Position numbers and translations under genes: made by a program. Source: Marinimicrobium agarilyticum DSM 16975 (GTDB lineage Bacteria; Pseudomonadota; Gammaproteobacteria; Pseudomonadales; Cellvibrionaceae). Taken from it: a stretch of DNA of 64,000 bases. Below, piece after piece: positions 9,427 through 18,532 of this stretch. The stretch spans positions 314,857 through 378,856 of the forward strand of contig NZ_KE384008.1 of the NCBI RefSeq assembly GCF_000423345.1, in the 5' to 3' direction. The notes beneath the pieces were generated by a model. That model did not search any database and was not told where the DNA came from. It saw nothing but the letters and a program-made list of their open reading frames with translations. Every line of letters starts with the position of its first letter. Position 1 is the stretch's first letter.

Positions 9427-10157
9427 TTGATGGCGATCAGGGAGGCGAAGTTGAAACACTGGAACCAGACATCAACACTGGTGAAACCCGCCTCACGCAG
9501 CCGTTCGCGGTGGGCACCCAGAGTTTCGGGAATCAGTACCTGTTCCAGAGCGCTGCGCTTCTGGGCGATTTCCAGGTCACTGTAGCCGTTGGCCCGTTTA
9601 AAATTGTGGTGCAGCTCGATCATCAAGTCATTGTGAATCGGATCGTCGAAGGCGACTTTTTCCGACAGGATCAACACGCCCCCGGGCAGCAACCCATCGG
9701 CGATGCGTTTGAGTACGGCCAGTCGCTCCTCAACGGGAATGAACTGCAAGGTAAAGTTGAGCACGGCCATCGAGGCGTTTTCGGGCGTGACCCGTTGCAA
9801 ATCCTCGCAGACCAGCTCAACCGGCGGCTCCGCCGTATCGGCGGCCAGCACCTGTCGGCAGCGCTCGATCATGGCGGGGGAGTTGTCCACGGCGACGATC
9901 TCGCAGTGGCTGGCCCGAATCCGGTGACGCATGGCCAAGGTAGCGGCCCCCAGGGAGCAGCCCAGGTCATAACAGCGACTGTTGCTGAGCGCGTAGCGCT
10001 CGGCCAGGTCCCCGATCATGTTGATGATGGTGGCGTAGCCGGGCACGGAGCGCTTGATCATGTCGGGAAACACCTCGACTACCGCCCGATCAAAAGCGAA
10101 GCGGCTGACCTCCCCCAAAGGGTTGGCGTACAACTGGTCGGGGCGGATGTCTGACAT
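9423..10157 (-). CDS. cmoA: Carboxy-S-adenosyl-L-methionine synthase
   Basis: CmoA converts SAM and prephenate to carboxy-SAM for CmoB. The 244-residue sequence has the motif [15 protein letters not shown] in the Rossmann fold, [15 protein letters not shown] ahead of it, and [16 protein letters not shown], all typical of CmoA. It is first in a two-gene operon with cmoB, with start/stop overlap. Confidence 0.94.
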   Translation of the reverse strand: MSDIRPDQLYANPLGEVSRFAFDRAVVEVFPDMIKRSVPGYATIINMIGDLAERYALSNSRCYDLGCSLGAATLAMRHRIRASHCEIVAVDNSPAMIERCRQVLAADTAEPPVELVCEDLQRVTPENASMAVLNFTLQFIPVEERLAVLKRIADGLLPGGVLILSEKVAFDDPIHNDLMIELHHNFKRANGYSDLEIAQKRSALEQVLIPETLGAHRERLREAGFTSVDVWFQCFNFASLIAIK

Positions 10158-10193
10158 GGATAAACCTGCAACCGGGAATCTCGGAGAGCGCGA

Positions 10194-10223
10194 ATTGTAC
10201 CGGTTGCCGCCCGCAATTGGCAG
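10194..10223 (-). promoter_or_regulatory. Candidate cmoAB promoter
   Basis: On the minus strand a TACAAT (-10, 10199-10194) lies 18 bases after CTGCCA (-35-like, 10223-10218), about 40 bases before the cmoA ATG. The -10 is good; the -35 is 4/6. Confidence 0.35.
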
Positions 10224-10270
10224 GGGCGCTCTGTCATAAAACGTTCATAAAGATGCCTCAGAATGTCGAT

Positions 10271-12118
10271 ATGTCTGCCATACAGAATCCCTCTCCCGAT
10301 ATTGAGTCGGTCCTATCCCTCACCGAGCCCTCGGAGCCGTTGCGACGCTTCTCGGAACAGCTACAGCGCCTGATTGACGAGCGGCGTCTCCAGCCACTGT
10401 TCCAGCCCATCGTTTCTCTGGACAATCGCCGGATTATTGGCTACGAAGCACTGATTCGAGGCGAGCAGGGCCGCGACCTCTACACACCGGCACAGCTGTT
10501 TGACGCCGCCCGCTGCAGTCAGCAGTTGGCGGCCCTGGAATTTGCCTGTCGGGAGGTTTCCTGTCGCAAGTTTGTCGACCTGAAGCTGCCGGGCAAGCTC
10601 TTTCTCAATATGTCGCCCTTGAGTTTCACCGACAAGCACTATCGGGAAGGTGTGACCCGGGAAATACTGGCGCGCGTCGGGCTGGCGCCCGAGCGGGTGG
10701 TATTTGAACTGACCGAGCGTCAGCCGCTGGATGAGTTCGGCCCCTTGCGGGCGGCGACCGACCATTTCCGTCATCAGGGCTTTGCCGTGGCGCTGGATGA
10801 CCTTGGTGCCGGCTACGCCGGGCTTCGGGTATGGAGCGAGCTCAACCCGGATTACGTCAAGATTGATCGGCATTTCATCAGCGGCATTGATGCGGATCCG
10901 GTCAAGCGGGAGTTCGTGCGCGCCATGCTGGATATCGCCCACCGTATTGGCAACCGGGTGATTGCCGAGGGCATTGAGCGGGAAGAAGAGCTGCGTACCC
11001 TGGCCTCGCTGGGCGTGGACTATGTGCAGGGGTTTTTGCTCGCCCGCCCGAGCGCCACGCCACCGGTGAACTTGACCCAGGGGCTGTCCCTGGATGGTTT
11101 CCGTGTCCGTCACCACGACAGCTTTCGCCAGACGGTGGGAGACATCACTCAGTACGCCGCGTCTATCGAACCCTCCACCAAGACTCTCACCGTGGTTGAG
11201 CGTTTCCGGGCCGACCCGCAATTGACCTGTCTGCCCGTGGTCCAGGGGGACCGGCCGCTGGGAATGGTCAGCCGTAGTGAACTGCTCAATATTTTCTCCC
11301 ACCGCTACTCCTATGAGTTGCACGCCGACAAGCCAGTCGAGACCTTCATCTGCAAACGCACGATTCTGGTGGAGGTGGGGTGTGAGCTGAAGGAAGCCGG
11401 CCAGATGGTCACCGAGGACCCGCTGCAGAACCTGAGCGTGGATCTGCTGGTGTCTCAGGAGGGTTCTTACGCCGGCGTGGTGCGCATCGGGCGACTGCTG
11501 CGCTGCATTACCGAGGAGAAGCTTCGCCTGGCCCGGCACAGCAACCCGCTCACGCAACTGCCGGGGAATGTACCGCTGTACGAATGGATCGACCATCTGT
11601 TGCTGGAGAGGCAGCTTTTTACCGTCGCCTATTGTGACATTAACCAGTTTAAGCCGTTCAACGATGCCTTCGGCTACGGCATGGGGGATGATGTCATTCT
11701 GATGCTCGGAGAGCTACTGATACGCCATGTGGACAGCGTGAGGGATTTTGTCGGCCACGTGGGGGGCGATGACTTCGTCCTGGTGTTCCGCAGCTCCGAC
11801 TGGCGCGAACGCTGTGAACGGGTTCTGTCCGAGTTCTCCCGGGCCGCTTCGGCGTTGATGCCCGAAGGCCAGAAAGATTACTGGAGCCTGGATCGGGTCG
11901 GGCAGCGTCAGCGTTTCGGGTCTCTGACCCTGGCCATCGGCTGCGTCACGCCGGACCCTCGTTATTGCAAAACCCACCACCAGGTGGCTCATCTGTTGGC
12001 CGACGCCAAACACAGCGCCAAACGCGAGGGCGGTAGCGTCCTGTTTGAGTCCCGCCGCCGGGCACCCGCCAGCGTGCCGGCTTCTGAGCGGTCTATCGGG
12101 TCCGCGCTCGACCTATAG
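10271..12118 (+). CDS. EAL - CBS pair - degenerate GGDEF protein
   Basis: About 615 residues, no membrane segment. The N-terminal EAL domain keeps the c-di-GMP phosphodiesterase signature: GYEALIRG, LFLNMSP, FELTER, ALDDLGAGY, DYVKIDR, IAEGIE and QGFLLARP. A CBS-domain pair follows (about residues 300-420). The C-terminal GGDEF-like domain reads VGGDDF where active cyclases have GG[DE]EF, so cyclase activity is doubtful. The protein is therefore probably a phosphodiesterase controlled by its CBS and GGDEF-like parts. In-frame ATGs at 10217, 10253 and 10271 are all without a good RBS, so the start is uncertain. Confidence 0.85.
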   Translation: MSAIQNPSPDIESVLSLTEPSEPLRRFSEQLQRLIDERRLQPLFQPIVSLDNRRIIGYEALIRGEQGRDLYTPAQLFDAARCSQQLAALEFACREVSCRKFVDLKLPGKLFLNMSPLSFTDKHYREGVTREILARVGLAPERVVFELTERQPLDEFGPLRAATDHFRHQGFAVALDDLGAGYAGLRVWSELNPDYVKIDRHFISGIDADPVKREFVRAMLDIAHRIGNRVIAEGIEREEELRTLASLGVDYVQGFLLARPSATPPVNLTQGLSLDGFRVRHHDSFRQTVGDITQYAASIEPSTKTLTVVERFRADPQLTCLPVVQGDRPLGMVSRSELLNIFSHRYSYELHADKPVETFICKRTILVEVGCELKEAGQMVTEDPLQNLSVDLLVSQEGSYAGVVRIGRLLRCITEEKLRLARHSNPLTQLPGNVPLYEWIDHLLLERQLFTVAYCDINQFKPFNDAFGYGMGDDVILMLGELLIRHVDSVRDFVGHVGGDDFVLVFRSSDWRERCERVLSEFSRAASALMPEGQKDYWSLDRVGQRQRFGSLTLAIGCVTPDPRYCKTHHQVAHLLADAKHSAKREGGSVLFESRRRAPASVPASERSIGSALDL

Positions 12119-12209
12119 GTTTTTGAATTTCCTGCCTTTTCTGTTACCCGTCCGGGGTTTTGCGCTATTCTGTGTTAAAAGTGGAGTTCCCCCGTTTCGG
12201 AGACACTGT

Positions 12210-13853
12210 ATGGCCTACGCCGGGTACAGCAAACTGCGCGCCCTGATCGTGGACGATTTCGACAGCTTTCGCATGACCGTCAGCAAAATGCTGATGGACA
12301 TGGGAGTTTCGTCCATCGATACCGCCGGCAACGGCGCCGAAGCGCTAAGGCTGTGCAAAGCCTCCTCTTATGACCTGATTCTCTGCGATCACAATCTGGG
12401 CAAGGGCAAGACCGGCCAACAGGTGCTGGAGGATTTGCGTTACCACCGGATTCTGGATCCCCTGGCGGTTTTTATCCTGATCTCCGCTGAGTCCAGCCGC
12501 AGCATTGTCATGGCGGCCTACGACTACGAGCCGGACGAATATCTGACCAAGCCGGTGACCACACGCTCCCTGCAGCGGCGGCTCGATCGCCTGATGGCAA
12601 GGCGGGAGAAGCTCGGCCCCATTCACCGGGCCATCAAAGCCGGAGAGATCGATACCGCGGTTGCACTGTGTCGCAAAGAAATGGAAGCCCAGGGCCGGTT
12701 TGCCCCCCAGGCGCAAAAGATACTCGGCCAGGTTTATCTGGACCAGGGGGACCTGGAGGCGGCGGAGAATCTGTACCGGGAGGCTCTCGAGCAGCGCCCG
12801 CTGGATTGGGCCATGTTGGGCATGGCGGAGGTCAAGCGGGCTCAGGGAGAGCCTTTGAGTGCCCAGCAGTGGCTGGAGGAAACCCTGCAGGAACATCCGC
12901 TGTGTATGCGCGCCTACGACCTGCAGGCCGAGCTTTGTCGGGAGCAGGGGGCGCGGGACCGGCTGCAGAAAGTGCTGCGCGATGCGGTCGAGGTGTCCCC
13001 TCTGGCGATTCAACGCCAACAACGACTGGCGGAGGTCGCGCTGGAGAATCACGATCTTTCTACCGCCGCCCTGGCGTATCGAAAAGCGGTGCGGCTGGGG
13101 GAGAACTCCGTCTACGATTTACCGGACGTGCACCTGAACCTGGCGCGGACCACCGCCAGCCTGTTTCAGGAAGACAAGACGTTGGCCAAACAGCTCTCGC
13201 GGGACGCCCTGCGAGCGTTGGGAGAGTACGAGCAACGCTTCGGGAAAACCCCGGAGTTGCGCGCCGAGGGCCAGATGGTGGAGGCCCAGATTGCCGCAGG
13301 GCAGGGGGATAAACGAAAAGCCGAGCAGTTGCTGGCCGATGCCCAAGAGCTGATGGTCGACGAGGCGGTGGTGCTGGGGTTGGATGCCTCACTGGAGTTG
13401 GTGAAAAGCTATCGGGCGTTGGGGCGTTTTGATGAGGCGGCAGATCTGCTTAAGGAATTGGTGTCGGTCTATGGGCAGAGCGAGGCCGACCTGGAAAAAA
13501 TTGATCGTCTGCTTGAAGAACCGGTCAGTGAAAAAAATCGCCAATTGGTCGCAGAAATCAATCAACGCGGAATCGGTCACTATGAAAACGCCCAGTATCG
13601 GGACGCGATCGACTGCTTTGATCAGGCGCTGCGCAAGTTTCCCCGACATATCGGTGTGCGGTTGAACCTGGCGCAGGCGCTATTGGACAAGATGGGGGCC
13701 GAACAGACCAACGAAACCGAAGTCGAAAGACTCAATGAAATACTGTTGTTTGTTTCTGAGACCATTACCCCGAATCACGAACAATTCCGCCGTTTCCGAC
13801 AGTTACAGGATCTGCAGAAGCAGAGCGAAAGACGTTTGAAAACCGGTGCCTGA
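12210..13853 (+). CDS. Response regulator with TPR output (REC-TPR)
   Basis: 547 residues. Residues 1-130 are a CheY-like receiver with acidic pair VDDFD, phospho-acceptor Asp in LILCDHN, Ser in LISAES and Lys in YLTKPV, so it is phosphorylation-competent. The remainder is all-helical, with tetratricopeptide-like repeats (for example LGQVYLDQGDLEAAENLYREAL, GHYENAQYRDAIDCFDQAL). No DNA-binding or enzymatic output is seen; it likely acts by protein contact. ATG 12210 has CGGAGA in front; the frame is open upstream but only over the previous gene's end. A kinase-like gene follows 31 bases later. Confidence 0.87.
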   Translation: MAYAGYSKLRALIVDDFDSFRMTVSKMLMDMGVSSIDTAGNGAEALRLCKASSYDLILCDHNLGKGKTGQQVLEDLRYHRILDPLAVFILISAESSRSIVMAAYDYEPDEYLTKPVTTRSLQRRLDRLMARREKLGPIHRAIKAGEIDTAVALCRKEMEAQGRFAPQAQKILGQVYLDQGDLEAAENLYREALEQRPLDWAMLGMAEVKRAQGEPLSAQQWLEETLQEHPLCMRAYDLQAELCREQGARDRLQKVLRDAVEVSPLAIQRQQRLAEVALENHDLSTAALAYRKAVRLGENSVYDLPDVHLNLARTTASLFQEDKTLAKQLSRDALRALGEYEQRFGKTPELRAEGQMVEAQIAAGQGDKRKAEQLLADAQELMVDEAVVLGLDASLELVKSYRALGRFDEAADLLKELVSVYGQSEADLEKIDRLLEEPVSEKNRQLVAEINQRGIGHYENAQYRDAIDCFDQALRKFPRHIGVRLNLAQALLDKMGAEQTNETEVERLNEILLFVSETITPNHEQFRRFRQLQDLQKQSERRLKTGA

Positions 13854-13884
13854 ATCATTGAAGGGTTTAAAAAACGGAGATGCT

Positions 13885-14592
13885 ATGGCGAACTCGCCTC
13901 TGGAAGACACAGACGACCAGCTCGATTTCAGCTTTGTGCTGGCTTCAAGCGTGCACGATATGAAGAACTCGCTCGGAATGCTGTTGCAGACGCTCGAATC
14001 GATGCTCGCCGAAACCCCTCCGGAGAACGACAGTCAGCGCAGAACCTTCGCGGTGCTGGGGTACGAAGCCTCCCGAATCAACAGCGAGCTGGTTCAGTTG
14101 TTGTCCCTGTATCGAATGCAGCACGAGTCCCTTCGGGTCCAGTTGGATGAGCATTTTGTGATCGATACGCTCGAAGACCAGATCGATCGCAACGATGTAT
14201 TGTTCCAGGCCCGGGGAATCATTGCCGAGGTGGTGTGTGATCCCGATCTGAAGTGGTATTACGACAACGAACTGATCGGCGGCGTTATCAACAATGTGCT
14301 CGTGAACGGCGCCCGGTATTCCAAAGAGCGCCTACAAGTGCGCGTCAGTGAGGATCAGGGTACACTTTGCATCGCCATTGCCGATGACGGAGCGGGGTAT
14401 CCCCAATCCATGCTGGATGCCCCCTTTGAGCCCAATGCCGGTGTCTCGTTTTCCCGGGGCAGTACCAATCTCGGTTTGTTGTTCGCCCACCGAGTGGTGG
14501 AGCTTCATCAGGTGAAGGGCCACCGTGGCTCCCTTCACCTGGAAAATGACGGCCCATTGGGTGGCGGGGTACTGACGCTGCGGTTGCCGTAG
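13885..14592 (+). CDS. Soluble histidine-kinase-like protein
   Basis: 235 residues, no sensor or membrane segment. An H-box-like helix VHDMKNSLGMLLQTLESML contains the candidate phospho-His. The HATPase part has N-box GVINNVLVNGARYSK, G1 box IADDGAGYP and a later GSTNLGLLFAHRV segment. Start 13885 is preceded by CGGAGA and is chosen over an upstream in-frame ATG overlapping the previous gene. Immediate linkage to the REC-TPR gene suggests the two are cognate partners. What it senses is not visible. Confidence 0.8.
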   Translation: MANSPLEDTDDQLDFSFVLASSVHDMKNSLGMLLQTLESMLAETPPENDSQRRTFAVLGYEASRINSELVQLLSLYRMQHESLRVQLDEHFVIDTLEDQIDRNDVLFQARGIIAEVVCDPDLKWYYDNELIGGVINNVLVNGARYSKERLQVRVSEDQGTLCIAIADDGAGYPQSMLDAPFEPNAGVSFSRGSTNLGLLFAHRVVELHQVKGHRGSLHLENDGPLGGGVLTLRLP

Positions 14593-14657
14593 CGCAGCCG
14601 AGCCCCACCCCGTCGGCCACAAAACGACCACTAAAAGAACGATTGCGACGAACGATT

Positions 14658-15521
14658 ATGCTGAAACTCCGAGCCCGACATAACAAACATCAAGCGGTTT
14701 GGCTGGTGGAACCCGGGGTAAAGGTCGGGCGATCTGCCAAAAATGACCTGATTCTGGATAACCCTGCCGTTGCCAGTCTTCAGTTCGTTATCGGGGTTCG
14801 CGGTGACCGCCTGGTACTGAAAAACCGTGCGCCCGACAACCCCCTGACCGTCAACGGTGAGCCTGTTGAAGATCGCTGTGCGATTCGCGAGGGGGACCAG
14901 ATCGCCCTGGGTGATCTGGAGCTGGAAGTCATCGATCCGAAGAAAGACCTTGAGCAGGAAATGCCCGTGCCTTCCGAGTGGAGCCTGAAGGCCAATAGCG
15001 CGGTCATGGGCGGGCGGGTGTTTCCCCTGGAGGATGTCACCCTGGTCGGTCGCTCAAAGGAGTGCGGCATTCACCTGGCCGCGGCTCACCTCTCGCGTCG
15101 CCACGCCCAACTACAGGTCATTGACGATCTCCTGTATGTGAAAGATCTGGGGTCCTCCAATGGGACTTTCCTCAATGGGCAAAAAATCACCGAGTCCCGC
15201 GTGCGCCGAGGTGACGAGCTACGTTTTGACACCCTGAGCTTCGGGGTGCTGGGTCCGGCGGATGATCTGGGCAAGACCACCGTGCGTTCCACCCGTGAGG
15301 TGAGCTCCGCCGTCGCCCGTCAGGCGGCGCCCCGTCGCCCCCGGCCTATGGACTCCGAGCCCCGCTCTCCCGCTGCGGCCAACGCCCGCACCCGACTCGA
15401 GTCCGCCCCCGCTTTCGGGGAGACACAAGTCGGCCCCCGCTATCGGGGCTGGGTTGGCGGCTTGGTGCTGATTACTCTGGTGGCGGCGGTGATGGGGGTG
15501 TGGCTGTTCCAGGGGAGCTAA
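14658..15521 (+). CDS. Double FHA-domain membrane protein
   Basis: About 287 residues. The second FHA domain (about 120-205) is canonical: VGRSKECGIHL, LSRRHAQL and GSSNGTFLNG supply the phosphothreonine-binding Arg, Ser, His and Asn. The first FHA domain (about 15-95) keeps VGRSAKNDLIL but lacks the S-x-x-H segment, so it is probably degenerate. After a Pro/Arg-rich linker a single C-terminal transmembrane helix (VGGLVLITLVAAVMGVWLF) leaves the FHA domains in the cytoplasm. FHA domains read Thr phosphorylation; a Ser/Thr kinase gene occurs at the far end of the window. An ATG at 14643 is an alternative start. Confidence 0.83.
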   Translation: MLKLRARHNKHQAVWLVEPGVKVGRSAKNDLILDNPAVASLQFVIGVRGDRLVLKNRAPDNPLTVNGEPVEDRCAIREGDQIALGDLELEVIDPKKDLEQEMPVPSEWSLKANSAVMGGRVFPLEDVTLVGRSKECGIHLAAAHLSRRHAQLQVIDDLLYVKDLGSSNGTFLNGQKITESRVRRGDELRFDTLSFGVLGPADDLGKTTVRSTREVSSAVARQAAPRRPRPMDSEPRSPAAANARTRLESAPAFGETQVGPRYRGWVGGLVLITLVAAVMGVWLFQGS

Positions 15522-15584
15522 AGATGTCGGGCTTCCGGCCGATAACCCGGCTGGAACGCAATTTTTGCCTCATGGGAGGTCGCC

Positions 15585-16859
15585 ATGTCAGTCTCCAATA
15601 TCCACTCCTCGGGACGTCCCGCCGATGCGCGCGCCAACGACGGAGCGCGCGATCTGATTCAGTCCAATCGCCAATCCTCCAAGAGCCAGGAGTCGAGCGG
15701 TAATGCCAAGGGAGCCAGCCTGGAAGAAAACCGTCAGCGGGCTTTTCAGGTGATTGAGCGGACCTTACAGATGGGGTACGAGAAGCTCGCGGCCAAAAGT
15801 ACTGGCTCGGCGGGTCAGTTCGCCCAGTTCGAACCTCTGTCAGCGGAAAAAGTGGCGGGCAATATTCTCGGTTTCATAGAGCGCCGCCTGCAGAAAGATG
15901 CCGCTGAGGGTGCCACCCAGGAACAGTTGCAGGATCGACTGGAGCAAGGGTTGGCCGGGTTCAAAAAAGGCTTTGCCGAGGCGCAGAAGCAGTTGGAGGC
16001 GCTCAGCCAGTTTACGCCGCAGATTCAGGCCGACATCGACGATACCCGGGATCGGGTGTTGTCGGGCATTGACGACCTGAGACAGCGAATCCTTGAGAAC
16101 GCCTTCAACCGCCCCGAGAGTGACGAACAGGGCGATAAGGTAGAGGCCGACCAGAGCGTTCGCCGCTCCCCGCTTGCCTATGCCTATGAGCAGGCCCGAG
16201 CCAGCTCGTTCAGCTTTGAGCTGACCACGGCGGAAGGGGATCTGGTCTCGATTCAGGCGAACAGCAGTGGCGCTGCGTCGCTCAGCGGCAACCCCCAGGG
16301 GCAGTCCTTCTCCGCCGCCGCAAGCCGCTCGGCCAGTTGGAGTGTCGAGGGCGATCTGAATGACGACGAGCGGGCCGCAATCGAGTCACTTCTGGGGCAG
16401 GTGGATTCCTTGTCCGAGCAGTTTTTTGGGGGAGATCTGGAGGGCGCCATGGCCTCTGCGATGGATCTTGGCTATGACCGTGACCAGGTTGCGCAATTTT
16501 CGCTGAGCTTGAGCCAGACGGACATTCGCCGGGTCAGTGAGAGCTATGGCCAGGTGGGGCGCGCCGATGGCATGCCTTCAGGCGCCGCGAGCCTGCAGGA
16601 GCGCCTGGCGCCGGTTGGGCAGTTCCTCAAAGATATGGAGGCGGCCTTGGCGCAAGCGGAACAAATCAGTGCCCAACCCCAACAACTGTTGCTGGACACC
16701 AGTGAGCGGATGGCCTCTGGCGATGTGGGCGAAACGGTTGACGAGGCCGGCTCTCTGCGGCAGTTTATGGCGCGGATGCTGGAGACGCTCACTACGGATT
16801 CGGTGACGGATCAGCGTGAGACCACCCCAGAACCGGGCGACACCAACCGCGAGGCGTAA
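15585..16859 (+). CDS. DUF5610-like protein
   Basis: 424 residues, strong GGAGG Shine-Dalgarno ahead of the ATG. The N-terminal 40 residues are polar and disordered. Residues 45-170 are helical and start with ENRQRAFQVIERTLQMGYEKLA, which I associate with the DUF5610 family (recollection, not searched). The middle (about 200-330) is beta-rich and Ser/Ala-rich, followed by a helical tail. No signal peptide or catalytic motif. Such proteins often sit near motility or signalling genes; here it follows the FHA gene and precedes a glutaredoxin-like gene it abuts. Function unknown. Confidence 0.65.
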   Translation: MSVSNIHSSGRPADARANDGARDLIQSNRQSSKSQESSGNAKGASLEENRQRAFQVIERTLQMGYEKLAAKSTGSAGQFAQFEPLSAEKVAGNILGFIERRLQKDAAEGATQEQLQDRLEQGLAGFKKGFAEAQKQLEALSQFTPQIQADIDDTRDRVLSGIDDLRQRILENAFNRPESDEQGDKVEADQSVRRSPLAYAYEQARASSFSFELTTAEGDLVSIQANSSGAASLSGNPQGQSFSAAASRSASWSVEGDLNDDERAAIESLLGQVDSLSEQFFGGDLEGAMASAMDLGYDRDQVAQFSLSLSQTDIRRVSESYGQVGRADGMPSGAASLQERLAPVGQFLKDMEAALAQAEQISAQPQQLLLDTSERMASGDVGETVDEAGSLRQFMARMLETLTTDSVTDQRETTPEPGDTNREA

Positions 16860-17105
16860 TTGAGAGATAACACGCTCATTCTCTATACCACCCTGGGATG
16901 TCACCTGTGCGAGCAGGCCAAGGACCGACTCTGGCCCGCTCTCTCCTCGGGAGGGTGGAGGCTAGAAGAGGTGGATATTGCCGATTCGGACGATCTGGTG
17001 GAACGCTACGGCGTGAGAATCCCTGTGGTTGTCCGGGCCGGCAGTCAAGAGGAACTGGACTGGCCATTCGATGAGCGACAGCTCGCACAATGGCTCAGCG
17101 ACTGA
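16860..17105 (+). CDS. Glutaredoxin-like protein (DUF836 type)
   Basis: 81 residues. The thioredoxin-fold redox motif CHLC is at about residues 14-17 (TTLGCHLCEQAKDRL), followed by IADSDDLVERYGVRIPVVV, where the Ile-Pro carries the cis-proline. This matches the small YruB/DUF836 glutaredoxins. It starts at TTG 16860, directly abutting the stop of the preceding gene, with GAGG 6 bases upstream, so translation is likely coupled. Substrate unknown. Confidence 0.75.
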   Translation: MRDNTLILYTTLGCHLCEQAKDRLWPALSSGGWRLEEVDIADSDDLVERYGVRIPVVVRAGSQEELDWPFDERQLAQWLSD

Positions 17106-17119
17106 ACCGGTTTTCTGCG

Positions 17120-18349
17120 TCAGCGGTTCAATCCAATCTGGTCCAGAGTGGTCGACACCCACTGAAGCGACTCGAGGTAGGTTTGTGACAGTAACTCCGG
17201 GCTGATGCCAAACTGGTCCAGGAACGCCCAGTCGATTTTCTCCCACTCCCCGCGCTCGTAATGCTCGACGATATCGAGCACCCGGCCCTCGTGGCCGGTG
17301 TGCTGCAGCAGCGCTTCGGAAAGCTCGCGGCTCAGAGACAGATTGGCCAAAAGCACCTCCAGGGGAATATCCATAAAGGCATCCAGCGTAGAGAGCAGGC
17401 CCACGGTAAAAAAGGCGTCCTGGCGTTTTTCGTTGCGCATGACACCGGCCAGGGCCTCGCACATGCGCGCCCGGTTCAGGGCCGCCACGCTGAGTTCCTT
17501 GGGTTTGTTCCCCAGGTTGGCCATGGCCAGCAGGTTCACCCAGTTCTTGATGATATCCAGGCCAAGCAGTGTGATGGCCTGGCGCAGGGAGTCGATGGTG
17601 CGGGGCAGGGCGAAGGCGGCCGAATTGACCAGCCGCAGGAGCTTGTAGCTGAGCACCGGGTCCTGGGACAGCAGTTGCTCCACCCGGAGAATAGGGACCT
17701 CCGGGTCGTGCAGGGCGGCCAGCAGCTGCAGTACTGCCTGCTTGCTCTCGGTGACCTTATGGCCTTTGAGAATTTTCGGTCGTGCCAGGAAGTAGCCCTG
17801 AAACAGATCGAAGCCCAGCGTCTTGCAACGCTCAAGCATTTCGTAAGTTTCCACCTTCTCCGCCAGGAGGGTGTGGCCCATCGGTTTCAATGTCTGAATA
17901 TGATCAATGAGTTCCGCCTCAGTCAACTGCAGAACGTCGAGCTTGATAATATCGGCATAGGCCAGCAGCGGGCGGGTGCGCTCGGTCAGCACAAAGTCGT
18001 CCAGAGCGATGGTATAGCCCTGGGTCTTGAGCTGGGCCAAACCGTCCAGAAGTGTCTGGTCCACCGTCTGGTCTTCGAGTACCTCAATGACCAATTGGCG
18101 CCGGTCAAAGGGGGGCGGGGTCACCAGCAGCGTGCGGGTAAAGTTGATGTAGGCCTTGAGCTTGCCCACAACGCTTTCGAGCGAAAGCTCGGTAAAGGTG
18201 TGAAGCAATACTTGGGAGCTGGCGGAGTCGCCGTTGTTGAAGTCGGCGTAATTCAGATGGCTGGTCCGACACAGGAGTTCGTACGCCACCACTTGCATCG
18301 AACGGTTGAATATGGGTTGCCGCGCCAATAGCGGGAGTAGCTCAGACAT
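17120..18349 (-). CDS. EAL-HDOD signalling protein
   Basis: 409 residues: a degenerate EAL domain (about 1-200) followed by an HDOD domain (about 205-400). The EAL signature is eroded: YELLCR replaces EALxR and DDFVLTE replaces DDFGxGY. It is therefore expected to be inactive as a phosphodiesterase. The HDOD part (PILRVEQLLSQDPVLSYKLLRLVNSAAF, LDIIKNWVNLLAMANL) is typical of YuxH/CdgJ-like motility regulators. It converges on the glutaredoxin gene and is divergent from the CheV-like gene, fitting a motility or c-di-GMP role (inference). Confidence 0.85.
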   Translation of the reverse strand: MSELLPLLARQPIFNRSMQVVAYELLCRTSHLNYADFNNGDSASSQVLLHTFTELSLESVVGKLKAYINFTRTLLVTPPPFDRRQLVIEVLEDQTVDQTLLDGLAQLKTQGYTIALDDFVLTERTRPLLAYADIIKLDVLQLTEAELIDHIQTLKPMGHTLLAEKVETYEMLERCKTLGFDLFQGYFLARPKILKGHKVTESKQAVLQLLAALHDPEVPILRVEQLLSQDPVLSYKLLRLVNSAAFALPRTIDSLRQAITLLGLDIIKNWVNLLAMANLGNKPKELSVAALNRARMCEALAGVMRNEKRQDAFFTVGLLSTLDAFMDIPLEVLLANLSLSRELSEALLQHTGHEGRVLDIVEHYERGEWEKIDWAFLDQFGISPELLSQTYLESLQWVSTTLDQIGLNR

Positions 18350-18474
18350 GGACCAACGACGACTTCCTTAATGCGAATCGGTTGCACAGTGTAGCTCGCG
18401 GTTAATGGGTAGCACAACGAGAGAACAGGCGGTGGGCAGGAAAACATCATACAAGATGAAAATTGTGCCAAAAC

Positions 18475-18483
18475 TGCTACACT
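18475..18483 (+). promoter_or_regulatory. Candidate extended -10 for the cheV-like gene
   Basis: TGC-TACACT lies 50 bases before the ATG in an AT-richer stretch. No good -35 is seen, which extended -10 promoters tolerate. Confidence 0.35.
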
Positions 18484-18532
18484 AGCCCTGATTACATAAC
18501 GACACAGCCGCTTAAAGCGGGGTGAAAAGACT

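Noticed and set aside
12668-13312. 214-codon plus-strand frame in another phase
   Set aside because: Gly/Arg-rich out-of-frame reading of the TPR gene.
17261-18331. 356-codon plus-strand frame
   Set aside because: Antisense shadow of the EAL-HDOD gene.
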